From contig PUOC01000166.1 in assembly GCA_003551965.1 (NCBI GenBank), forward strand, positions 1-39,808: DNA of 39,808 nt. Reading direction: 5' to 3'. The DNA comes from Clostridiales bacterium. Lineage in GTDB: Bacteria; Bacillota; Limnochordia; Darwinibacteriales; B1SED10-159. The notes under the pieces were generated by a model. The model was not told the DNA's origin. It searched no databases and saw only the letters and a program-made list of their open reading frames with translations. Below are positions 24,432 through 32,296 of the stretch, one piece after another (position 1 is the first letter of the stretch; every line of letters starts with the position of its first letter). The position numbers and the translations under genes were made by a program.

Positions 24432-26304
24432 TGTAACTTCTCCTTTTTGAACGTTGTGCAAGATACACCAACAGGACGTTAACGTCGGCCGGTGAAACCC
24501 CCGCAATTCGAGATGCCTGGCCCACGCTCCTGGGCCTCACTTGCTGCAATTTTTCCTGTGCTTCCCGGGACAAGCCGCGCACGTCCGCGAAGTCCACGTC
24601 TTCCAGGCTGCGGTTTTCCATCCTCTCCATTCTGTCAATGGCCCGCTGCTGCTTCTCTATATACCCGCTGTACTTGATTTCCACTTCCACCTGTTCCGCT
24701 GTTTGCTGCTCCACTTCGTATTGGCCGTGAAGAGGGGCCAACGACCAGAAGTCCAGTTCCGGACGCCGAAGCAGATCAGCCACGGAAGCAGGCCTTTGCA
24801 GGGGCGCAGAGCCACTGCGCTGCAGCAGTTCGTTGGTCTCTCTGCCCGGTCGCACCTGTTGTGATTCCAGTGATGAACAAAGCCGTTCTATGGCACTCCA
24901 CTTCTTTGCACATCGGTCATAGCGCTGCTCGGAAACCAATCCCAGTTCCCGCCCAATGTGCGCCAGCCGTCTGTCAGCATTGTCTAGGCGCAGCACCAAA
25001 CGATGCTCGGCACGACTGGTCATCATTCGGTATGGTTCATTTGTTCCTTTTGTCACTAGATCATCAATCAATACCCCGAGATATGCCTGGGATCGCCTGA
25101 GGACGACAGGCTCTTGACCCCGCAGCTCCCGAATGGCATTGGCTCCGGCCAGCAGACCTTGGCCTGCAGCCTCTTCATAGCCAGATGTTCCATTAACTTG
25201 GCCAGCACAATACAGACCCTGAAATCCCTTGACCTGCAGGGTGGGATGGAGAGCTAAGGGGTCGATGCAGTCATATTCGATGGCATAGCCAGGCCGCAGC
25301 ATTTCACAATCCTCGAAACCTTTCATTGATTGCAGAATGCGCAGTTGGACTGGAGCAGGCAGGGAGCTGGACAACCCGCTTAAATAGCCTTCGTACGTGT
25401 TCCAACCCTCAGGCTCCAGGAACACTTGATGTCCCCTGCGGTCGGGAAACTGCGCTACTTTGCTTTCAATGGAGGGGCAGTAGCGAGGGCCTGTGCCTGA
25501 AATGGCCCCTGTAAAGATCGCGGCCTTGTCCAGGTTTTCTGCAACAATCCGATGGGTTTCCTCATTGGTATACGCCAGCCAACAGGGCAGTTGCCGTGAC
25601 TCCACAGATGCCGTCTCAAAACTGAATCCACCCTTAAAAAAGTTACCGGGTTGGATGTCCAATTGCGATACGTCCACTGAACGCAAATGCACGCGGGGAG
25701 GAGTGCCCGTTTTAAACCGCGCTGTTGCCACATATTTGCCGAGATTTTCACCTAGAGCATTGGCCGGTTTCAGCCCCTGCGGTCCCGAAGAATCCCGATA
25801 ATCCCCGATATAGATAACGGCGCGGAGATAGGTCCCGGTGGCCAAAACCACCGTGTCACCAAAAATTTCTGACCCGTCGGCCACCTTGACTCCTCGCACC
25901 GAGGAGCCTTGAACAAGGAGGTCTGTGACCAGGGCTTCTTTCACATATAGGTTGTCCGTGGACTCAAGAGTCAGTTTCATCCGCTGCTGGTACAGCTTTC
26001 TGTCCGACTGCGCCCGTAAAGCTCGCACAGCCGGCCCCTTACGGGTATTGAGCATTCGAAGCTGCATCAAAGTAGCGTCGACGTTCTTCGCCATTTCGCC
26101 GCCAAGGGCATCGATTTCCCGAACCAAATTAGCTTTGGCAGGACCTCCTACCGAAGGGTTGCACGGCATGAGGGCCACGGCATCCAGTGTTGTGGTCAGG
26201 AGCAGAACCCTTGCTCCCATGCGGGCACCCGCCAGAGCCGCTTCACTACCCGCATGGCCAGCCCCGACGACGATCATGTTATAGTGTTCGTTCTTCGGAA
26301 ACAC
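24421..26304 (-). CDS. mnmG: tRNA uridine-5-carboxymethylaminomethyl modification enzyme MnmG, canonical copy
   Basis: FAD enzyme that with MnmE adds the cmnm group to U34 of tRNAs. The 627-residue protein has the dinucleotide fold GAGHAGSEAA near residue 14, the catalytic cysteine of MPCNPSVGG (C48) and the second conserved cysteine in GPRYCPSIE. RFKTGTPPRV, NGTSGYEEAAGQG and the C-terminal MnmE-binding domain ending RPRSVGQASRIAGVSPADVN are also canonical, close to Bacillus MnmG. The start is GTG at 26304, six bases after GGAG; it overlaps the other mnmG by 26 bases. This is the second of two tandem copies. Confidence 0.95.
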   Translation of the reverse strand: MFPKNEHYNMIVVGAGHAGSEAALAGARMGARVLLLTTTLDAVALMPCNPSVGGPAKANLVREIDALGGEMAKNVDATLMQLRMLNTRKGPAVRALRAQSDRKLYQQRMKLTLESTDNLYVKEALVTDLLVQGSSVRGVKVADGSEIFGDTVVLATGTYLRAVIYIGDYRDSSGPQGLKPANALGENLGKYVATARFKTGTPPRVHLRSVDVSQLDIQPGNFFKGGFSFETASVESRQLPCWLAYTNEETHRIVAENLDKAAIFTGAISGTGPRYCPSIESKVAQFPDRRGHQVFLEPEGWNTYEGYLSGLSSSLPAPVQLRILQSMKGFEDCEMLRPGYAIEYDCIDPLALHPTLQVKGFQGLYCAGQVNGTSGYEEAAGQGLLAGANAIRELRGQEPVVLRRSQAYLGVLIDDLVTKGTNEPYRMMTSRAEHRLVLRLDNADRRLAHIGRELGLVSEQRYDRCAKKWSAIERLCSSLESQQVRPGRETNELLQRSGSAPLQRPASVADLLRRPELDFWSLAPLHGQYEVEQQTAEQVEVEIKYSGYIEKQQRAIDRMERMENRSLEDVDFADVRGLSREAQEKLQQVRPRSVGQASRIAGVSPADVNVLLVYLAQRSKRRSYSEQ

Positions 26305-28165
26305 GGCCGGCTCCAACTCCTTTCAATACAATACTTAGTACGTTTATATCTGCCGGAGATACTCCGGCAATGCGGGATGCCTGACCTAAGGAACGGGGCC
26401 GTATTTCAGCAAGCCGTTCCTTCGCTTCGCTCCGCAGACCCTTGATACTGTGAAAGTCCATGTCTCGGGGAATCGCCACGGCCTCGAGTTCTTTGAATGC
26501 CTCAATCTGCCGCTGCTGCCGTTCAACATATCCTTTGAATTTCACTTCGATCTCCACCTGTTCCGCCGTTTCCCCGTCAAGATCAGGCAGTTCTGCAAAG
26601 TGGTGCAGATCACTATAGCGCACCTCTGGTCGTCGCAGAATATCTCCCAATGATACCGCCTTTTTCAAGTCTCCCGAGCCTAGGTTCGCCAATTGGCGGC
26701 GCACCTCCTCGGTAGGGGAAACCTGTATGGAGTCCATCCATTCCAGAACTTCGTTCAACTGGTCGCGTTTTTTCGCAAAGGCCTCGTAGCGCACAGAATC
26801 TATGAGTCCTATTTCATATCCTAAGGGGCGCAGCCGCATATCTGCATTGTCCTGACGAAGCATGAGCCGATATTCCGCTTTCGACGTCATCATGCGATAG
26901 GGCTCCTCGGTGCCCTTGGTTACCAAATCATCGATAAGAACGCCGACGTATCCCTGGGCCCGGCTGACATACACGTCTTTTAGGCCCTGGGACTTCCGAG
27001 CAGCATTGATGCCGGCAACGATCCCTTGGGCAGCCGCCTCTTCGTAACCCGACGTGCCGTTAATCTGTCCCGCTGTAAACAGGCCGTCTAGAACTTTTGA
27101 CTCCAACGAAGGGTCCAGCTGGGAAGGTATGATGTAGTCATATTCCACGGCATAGCCCATACGCATAATTTTGGCCTGCTCGAGGCCGGGAATGGAATGC
27201 AGAATTTCTTCCTGGGCCGCCTCGGGCATGGCGGTGGTCAGACCCAGACAATAAAGCTCTTTAGTATAGGTTCCTTCCGGCTCTAGAAAAATCTGATGAT
27301 CATGCTTGTCCGGAAACCGTACCACCTTGCGATCAATGGAAGGGCAGAAGCGGGGACCTTTACCCGACACGCTGCCCGTCTCAATAGGCGAATCGCTGAG
27401 ATGACGTGCAATGGCTGCAATCGTGTTCTCAGTGGTTCGGGTATACCAACACGGCCACTGCTTCCGCAGGAGAGGGGGGGAGTCAAAGGAAAACCGCAGT
27501 GGCTTGTCGGTCCCAGGTTGCTCCACGAGCTTCGAGTAGTCTACACTGTCGGCGTGTATGCGCGGAGGTGTAGCTGTCTGAAATCGGGCCAACGACAGTC
27601 CGTGTGCCTTGAGATCATCGGAGAGCGCATCGGCTGCCGGTTCTCCGTGCCGGCCACCTGGAAAGCGGACGTCTCCGATGACGACGACACCACGCAGAAA
27701 CGTTCCTGTGGCAAGGACGACGGTGTCCGCTCCAATCTCAAGGCCCGACTTCGTGCGCACACCGCGCACCTTGCCTTCGCTCACAAGGAGCTGGGTTACT
27801 AACGCCTGGCGTACATCTAGGCGGCTTTGTGTCTGAAGAGACCATGTCATTTCCGAACGATACAGGGTTTTGTCGGCTTGGGCCCGCAGAGCCCATACAG
27901 CCGGTCCTCGGCTGGTGTTGAGCAGTCGGATGTTGAGATAGGACCGATCAATGATCCGTCCCATTTCGCCGCCTAAGGCATCCACTTCGCGAACTAAGTG
28001 GCTTTTGGCGGCAGGACCGCCGATGGCAGGATTACAGGACATCTGCGCAATGGTGTCCATGTTCATGGTCAAGAGACAGGCCGAACTGCCGAGGCGGGCA
28101 GCCGCTAAGGCTGCCTCACAGCCAGCGTGACCCCCTCCGACCACAATAACGTCATAGTGCTTCAT
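26279..28165 (-). CDS. mnmG: Second, divergent MnmG paralogue
   Basis: The 628-residue protein is full length and clearly MnmG, and holds the usual mnmG place right after mnmE. FAD motif GGGHAGCEAA and both cysteines, C44 in MSCNPAIGG and C274 in GPRFCPSID, are kept, so catalysis is possible. It differs from its neighbour in marked ways: one extra residue after the CNPAIGG loop (PAAKSHLVRE against PAKANLVRE), FQTATPPR in place of FKTGTPPR, and GPAVWALRAQ in place of GPAVRALRAQ. Similarity runs to the last helix (RPRSLGQASRIAGVSPADIN). The ATG at 28165 is chosen for family length and spacing from mnmE. It is too long to be the 440-residue TrmFO. Specialised tRNA set or backup are both possible. 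Confidence 0.93.
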   Translation of the reverse strand: MKHYDVIVVGGGHAGCEAALAAARLGSSACLLTMNMDTIAQMSCNPAIGGPAAKSHLVREVDALGGEMGRIIDRSYLNIRLLNTSRGPAVWALRAQADKTLYRSEMTWSLQTQSRLDVRQALVTQLLVSEGKVRGVRTKSGLEIGADTVVLATGTFLRGVVVIGDVRFPGGRHGEPAADALSDDLKAHGLSLARFQTATPPRIHADSVDYSKLVEQPGTDKPLRFSFDSPPLLRKQWPCWYTRTTENTIAAIARHLSDSPIETGSVSGKGPRFCPSIDRKVVRFPDKHDHQIFLEPEGTYTKELYCLGLTTAMPEAAQEEILHSIPGLEQAKIMRMGYAVEYDYIIPSQLDPSLESKVLDGLFTAGQINGTSGYEEAAAQGIVAGINAARKSQGLKDVYVSRAQGYVGVLIDDLVTKGTEEPYRMMTSKAEYRLMLRQDNADMRLRPLGYEIGLIDSVRYEAFAKKRDQLNEVLEWMDSIQVSPTEEVRRQLANLGSGDLKKAVSLGDILRRPEVRYSDLHHFAELPDLDGETAEQVEIEVKFKGYVERQQRQIEAFKELEAVAIPRDMDFHSIKGLRSEAKERLAEIRPRSLGQASRIAGVSPADINVLSIVLKGVGAGRVSEERTL

Positions 28166-28175
28166 AAGACTAAGC

Positions 28176-29552
28176 CTACTTTCCAATGCAGAATTGGGCA
28201 AAGATACGTTCTAGAACAGTATCTCGAACTGTCTCTCCGGTTATTTCCCCAAGATGCTCCAAAGCGCCCTGCAGACCAACCGCGATTAAATCCACCGGCA
28301 GACCGTCGTCCAATGTCTGCTGCGCCTGCCGCAGATCGTCTTCAGCTTCAGCCAGGGCCTGTTTGTGCCTGGTTCTGGTAACTAGGGCTTCTTCTGTGCG
28401 CAGACGCATACCTCCGTGAACCAACTGCACAATGGTATCTAACAAGGGCTCAAGATTCCCTTCCAGCAGAGACATTTCAACCAACTTGGTGCTCGAATCC
28501 AGGGGTAGGTCTTCCAAGGGCCAGGACCGGGGCAGATCGATCTTATTGACAACAATTACGCGTTTATGATTCTCTGTGGCATCAAGAATATCCCAGTCCT
28601 CCTCGGTGAGGGGAATGCTGGCATCAAGCACGTGTATTATGATGTCCGCTTCCCGCCAAAGGTCTCGCGCCCGCTCAACGCCAAGCCTTTCCACCACATC
28701 CGTCGTACTGCGGATACCAGCAGTATCCAGTACCCGCATGGGTATGCCCCGGACATTCACCACTTCTTCGATCACGTCTCTCGTAGTCCCCGGAACTTCT
28801 GTCACTAAAGCTCTTTTTTCGTCCAGCAATCGATTGAGGAGGCTTGACTTACCGACGTTGGGCTTGCCCGTGATCACAGTCTTAAATCCCTCACGCAAGA
28901 TTTTTCCATCGTCCGCTGTGTCGATCAGCTGCTGTATTTCGGATCGGACCGACGAAATGATGGTTTGCATTTCTCCTAACTCGACATCGGGGATGTCCTC
29001 CTCCGGAAAGTCGATGGATGCTTCGACTCTCACCACCAAATCCAGCAGCCGTTCGCGAAAACTGTCAATGCGCCGCCGCAAACTTCCTTCCAACTGCTGC
29101 ACGGCGACATCTAGACTGCTGTCTGTCCGCGAACGTACCACATCAATCACGGCTTCTGCCTGACTGAGATCGAGTCGCCCGTTTATGAAGGCACGCTTGG
29201 TGAATTCGCCGGCTTCGGCCATTCTGGCACCTGATTGCAGGAACAACTCCAGTATTCTCTGGGTTACCTTAGGGCCCCCATGGCAGTGAATTTCCAGCAC
29301 ATTCTCACCGGTAAAGGAGCGAGGAGCGCGCATCACTGCGGCCAGCACCTCATCAACGGCCTTTCCCGATTCCGGATCCCGTATATGGCCATACCGAATC
29401 CGATAGCCCGGCGTGTCTTGGAGTGTACCGCCTTTCACTGGACTGAAAAGCCGATCTCCTATCTGGTACGCGTCACCACCGCTTACCCTGACAATGGCTA
29501 TACCCGCCTCGCCAACGGCTGTAGCTACAGCCGCAATGGTATCCTGATGCAT
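28176..29552 (-). CDS. mnmE: tRNA modification GTPase MnmE
   Basis: Forms the alpha2beta2 complex with MnmG that modifies U34. The 458-residue protein has the formyl-THF-binding N-terminal domain (DTIAAVATAVGEAGIAIVRVSG at the start, cut here at its core), helical domain, and inserted G domain with GKPNVGKSSLLN near 230, PGTTRDVIEE and NKID. It ends in the conserved C-terminal cysteine motif FCIGK. ATG at 29552 has a GGAGG site nine bases before it; longer forms read into the terminator. First gene of mnmE-mnmG-mnmG-rsmG. With two MnmG genes but one MnmE, the partners probably compete. Confidence 0.97.
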   Translation of the reverse strand: MHQDTIAAVATAVGEAGIAIVRVSGGDAYQIGDRLFSPVKGGTLQDTPGYRIRYGHIRDPESGKAVDEVLAAVMRAPRSFTGENVLEIHCHGGPKVTQRILELFLQSGARMAEAGEFTKRAFINGRLDLSQAEAVIDVVRSRTDSSLDVAVQQLEGSLRRRIDSFRERLLDLVVRVEASIDFPEEDIPDVELGEMQTIISSVRSEIQQLIDTADDGKILREGFKTVITGKPNVGKSSLLNRLLDEKRALVTEVPGTTRDVIEEVVNVRGIPMRVLDTAGIRSTTDVVERLGVERARDLWREADIIIHVLDASIPLTEEDWDILDATENHKRVIVVNKIDLPRSWPLEDLPLDSSTKLVEMSLLEGNLEPLLDTIVQLVHGGMRLRTEEALVTRTRHKQALAEAEDDLRQAQQTLDDGLPVDLIAVGLQGALEHLGEITGETVRDTVLERIFAQFCIGK

Positions 29553-29600
29553 AAAACCTGGCCTCCGTTCCAATGCACGCCACGCAGCCTTGGTGTGCAC

Positions 29601-29628
29601 AAAAAAGGCGCACCCGTGGAGGTACGCC
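29601..29628 (-). terminator. Intrinsic terminator after jag
   Basis: On the minus strand GGCGTACC (29628-29621) pairs with GGTGCGCC (29614-29607), one G-T pair, followed by six T (29606-29601). It ends the rpmH-rnpA-yidD-yidC-jag unit and separates it from mnmE. Confidence 0.88.
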
Positions 29629-29635
29629 CGTGTTC

Positions 29636-30265
29636 TCACTTTTCCGGTAAGATGATAACCCGACGGTACGGGTCTTTACCCTCACTGTGGGTCTCGACTC
29701 CTGCAAAACCCTGCAGTTCATTGTGGATAATCCTTCGCTCTAGTGCATTCATGGGATCGAGGACAACTCGACGAGAACCTGCGGAAGCTTTCTCTGCCAG
29801 CCGCCGGGCTAACCCGCGCAGCGTCTCCTCTCGGCGTCCCCGATATCCTTCCACATCAAGGACAATGCGAGTCCACTCGCCTTCACCTCGATTCGAAGCC
29901 AAAGCAGTCAGGTATTGAAGAGCATCAAGGGTTTGGCCTCGCCGTCCGATCAGAAGGCCAAGATTGTCTCCTTCGATATCCACAAAGATCATATCATCTT
30001 TTACCGAAGCCGTCACCTCGGCGCCAATGTCCATGGTCTTGAGAAGGTCCCGCACAAACTCACCAGTGCGTTGCGCTTTCCATTCCAGTGTGGGGCGCTG
30101 GGTCACGATGACTCGAGCCGGTTTGGAACCCAGCAAACCCAACAGACCCTTGGAACCCTCTTCCATCACTTCGATATCCACTTGGTCTTTGGTGACGCCT
30201 AATTGCTCAAGGGCCTCTGATACCGCCTCGTCTACAGTTCGTGCGGATACCTCCACAGATTTCAT
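29636..30265 (-). CDS. jag: Jag/KhpB RNA-binding protein
   Basis: RNA-binding protein that with KhpA influences cell elongation and small-RNA biology in Bacillota. The 209-residue protein has the Jag N-terminal domain (about 1-50, KSVEVSARTVDEAVSEAL), a KH domain near 80-145 with the GRRGQTLDALQ loop, and a C-terminal R3H domain (LERRIIHNELQ, THSEGKDPYRRVII). The linker is short. ATG overlaps the yidC stop by four bases, so the pair is coupled. Confidence 0.96.
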   Translation of the reverse strand: MKSVEVSARTVDEAVSEALEQLGVTKDQVDIEVMEEGSKGLLGLLGSKPARVIVTQRPTLEWKAQRTGEFVRDLLKTMDIGAEVTASVKDDMIFVDIEGDNLGLLIGRRGQTLDALQYLTALASNRGEGEWTRIVLDVEGYRGRREETLRGLARRLAEKASAGSRRVVLDPMNALERRIIHNELQGFAGVETHSEGKDPYRRVIILPEK

Positions 30266-30930
30266 GAACTTTTCCCTCCTTCAGCGGTTTCAGCCGTGTC
30301 GGCAGTCACTGTCGTGTTCATGGGATAACGTTTGGTGATGAACTCGTGTTGTGCGATGGAGAAAATGTTACTGATAATCCAGTAGAGAACAAGGCCTGCA
30401 GGAAAATTGATACTGAAAATCCCGATCATAACCGGCATGGCTATCATCATGCCCTTCGCAGAAGGATCCGACGCGGTCTGCTTAATCTGCAGAAATGTCG
30501 TCCCTGCGGCAACCAGTGGGAAGATATAAAAGGGATCCGGTGCGCTCAGATCCCAAAAACGCAAGAAGACCGTGGCTTCACCGGCACTGATATCCCTGAG
30601 TACATGGAAAAACGCAATCAAAAACGGAAGCTGTATCAACATCGGCAAGCATCCGCCGAGAGGATTGACCTTGTGTTCCTTGTACAGCTCCATTGTCCGC
30701 TTTTGATACTCCTGCGGATTATCCTTATACTTCGCTTGCAGTTCCTTCATTTTCGGCTGCAGCACTTTCATGGCTGCCATGCTTTTCGTCTGACTCACCG
30801 TCAACGGGAACAGGATCACTCGGATGACAATTGTGACTAATATGATCGCAATTCCATAGCTTCCCGTTAGGTCAACCATACCATCTAATACCCAGCGCAA
30901 ACCGTCAACAATCGCATTAAAAATACCCAA
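30262..30930 (-). CDS. yidC: Membrane protein insertase YidC/Oxa1
   Basis: Inserts membrane proteins with or without SecYEG. The 222-residue protein has five membrane helices; the first holds the groove arginine in IVIRVILFPL near residue 37, followed by the coiled cytoplasmic loop with LQPKMKELQAKYKDNPQEY and then PLGGCLPMLIQLPFLIAFF. It has no signal peptide and no lipobox, unlike the SpoIIIJ form of Bacillus. The start is TTG at 30930, seven bases after GGAGG. Downstream gene jag overlaps. Confidence 0.97.
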   Translation of the reverse strand: MGIFNAIVDGLRWVLDGMVDLTGSYGIAIILVTIVIRVILFPLTVSQTKSMAAMKVLQPKMKELQAKYKDNPQEYQKRTMELYKEHKVNPLGGCLPMLIQLPFLIAFFHVLRDISAGEATVFLRFWDLSAPDPFYIFPLVAAGTTFLQIKQTASDPSAKGMMIAMPVMIGIFSINFPAGLVLYWIISNIFSIAQHEFITKRYPMNTTVTADTAETAEGGKSS

Positions 30931-30965
30931 ATCAAGTCCTCCATTCGAATCTATCCATCCGTTAA

Positions 30966-31172
30966 CTATGGAACCGGATCATGCCCACCGGGGTGCCATG
31001 GGTGGCACCGGAGAATTCTGCCCAAGGCCAGCCACATTCCGCGCCAGCCATAGCGCTGCAGGGCTTCCTTACCGTACGCGGAACAAGTGGGGTAGTAGCG
31101 GCAGCGGGCCGGAAGAATGGGTGAAATCCACTTTTGATAAACATCAATCATGAATAGTCCAATTTTTGTCAC
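30966..31172 (-). CDS. yidD: Membrane protein insertion efficiency factor YidD
   Basis: Small peripheral membrane protein that assists YidC. The 68-residue protein has the family core [22 protein letters not shown] and [18 protein letters not shown], each a hallmark, with three conserved cysteines. The start is GTG at 31172, six bases beyond the rnpA stop. Located between rnpA and yidC as usual. Confidence 0.97.
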   Translation of the reverse strand: MTKIGLFMIDVYQKWISPILPARCRYYPTCSAYGKEALQRYGWRGMWLALGRILRCHPWHPGGHDPVP

Positions 31173-31178
31173 GGATTC

Positions 31179-31523
31179 TCACCGCCCTTTATTCTTTCCG
31201 AAAAAGCCCAATCCCTTCATGGTTCGGCAAATATCTTCATGAAGGGCCCAATAATCTGCGTCACTGGCAGTAGCCTTCGTTCCAACGACAATGTGGTAAC
31301 CAGGAGGAATGTCGCAGTAAACAGACCGCATCACTTCCCGAAGCCTTCTCTTTACACGGTTACGCTGCACAGCTTTTCCCACTTTGCGGCTCACGGAAAA
31401 CCCAATTTTTGTCTCTTGCGTTGGGACTTTGAGTGCATGGACGGCCACATACCGTCCAAATCGTAAGCGCCCTTTCCGATACACATTCCGGAAGTCCTCG
31501 GGACGGGTCAGACGCCAGTGCAT
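31179..31523 (-). CDS. rnpA: Ribonuclease P protein component
   Basis: Protein cofactor of RNase P, which matures the 5' ends of tRNAs. The 114-residue basic protein has the signature RNRVKRRLREVMR near residue 58 with the preceding GFSVSRKVGKAVQ, and HWRLTRPEDFRNVYRKG at its start. ATG at 31523 is chosen because GGGAGG lies seven bases before it. In the usual rpmH-rnpA operon. Confidence 0.97.
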   Translation of the reverse strand: MHWRLTRPEDFRNVYRKGRLRFGRYVAVHALKVPTQETKIGFSVSRKVGKAVQRNRVKRRLREVMRSVYCDIPPGYHIVVGTKATASDADYWALHEDICRTMKGLGFFGKNKGR

Positions 31524-31577
31524 TGACATTCCTCCCAAAAACCTGCCCTATGAGAGAAAGACCCGTAACCGGGTCCC

Positions 31578-31712
31578 TTAGGCAGAAAGACGCTTCCTTC
31601 CTTTGCTCCGGCGGCGGGACACGACCCGACGGCCACCCGAAGTCCGCATTCGGACAAGAAAGCCGTGATTCTTCTTGCGCTTACGACGATTCGGTTGATA
31701 GGTTCTTTTCAT
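31578..31712 (-). CDS. rpmH: 50S ribosomal protein L34
   Basis: A 44-residue, very basic protein: it begins [19 protein letters not shown] and has the core [24 protein letters not shown] split here only for length. This is exactly the L34 length and sequence pattern. The ribosome site GGAGGGAGGT is strong. First gene of the rpmH-rnpA-yidD-yidC-jag unit. Confidence 0.98.
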   Translation of the reverse strand: MKRTYQPNRRKRKKNHGFLVRMRTSGGRRVVSRRRSKGRKRLSA

Positions 31713-31765
31713 GTTGGTGACCTCCCTCCATCACTTGCTCGCTGGTTCCATAGACATACGTTACG

Positions 31766-31794
31766 ATTATATCCGATCATGGGCTCAATTGCAA
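31766..31794 (-). promoter_or_regulatory. rpmH promoter
   Basis: On the minus strand TTGCAA (31794-31789) and a perfect TATAAT (31771-31766) are 17 bases apart, about 54 bases before the rpmH start. Confidence 0.75.
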
Positions 31795-32296
31795 CAGCCA
31801 GTTTCAGCCACTAGAACCGGGATCCAGCGCGCACAAAAGTACCCGGACCTCTGGCGTTCCGGCTGGATACACCGCTCCACACTGCATCGGGACAGCGGGA
31901 TCTGGCGGCTGCAGACTGCTCTGGTGGGGAAAATTAAGGAAAATGTGTCTAGAGACGGGAAGGATGGCCAAAAAGCGCCCTGTAAGCATGGGCATATTTT
32001 GCGTAAAACAGGAATCGGGATATCCGCGCAATCCAAAACGGTATAATACAGGTGTATTACAGAACAGAATATCCTATGCGGATCGACATGTGACCGTCGC
32101 GTCTAGTATACCACGGTTCAAGCCCATTTGCCAAGGAAAGGTCGGGTTCATTTAGGTCAGAAATGAGGGCGCCATCTCTGGCCTAAATCAATTCGCTGGA
32201 GACGACGAGAATGACGGTCTGCCGAACCAATCAACACAGAGGCCTGCCAAGAGCAGGCCTCTGCAGTTATTTCCCCTATTGATTGGTAACAATCAC
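31795..32296. other. Intergenic region between the rpmH promoter and the solute-binding protein gene
   Basis: About 500 bases without a convincing gene. A perfect 11-bp hairpin CAGAGGCCTGC (32237-32247) / GCAGGCCTCTG (32253-32263) lies 34 bases after the solute-binding protein stop and is its likely terminator, though followed only by TGTTGATT. An isolated TATAAT at 32042-32047 (plus) has no good -35 and no gene behind it. No DnaA boxes were seen here. Confidence 0.6.

Noticed and set aside
26279-28165. The first mnmG might be trmFO, a related folate-dependent tRNA methylase
   Set aside because: It is 628 residues with the C-terminal MnmE-binding domain; TrmFO is about 440 and lacks it.
32041-32060. 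TATAAT with inverted repeat GTATAATACAGGTGTATTAC as a promoter for an unseen RNA
   Set aside because: No -35 box and no structured RNA or gene follows; the signal is too weak to call.
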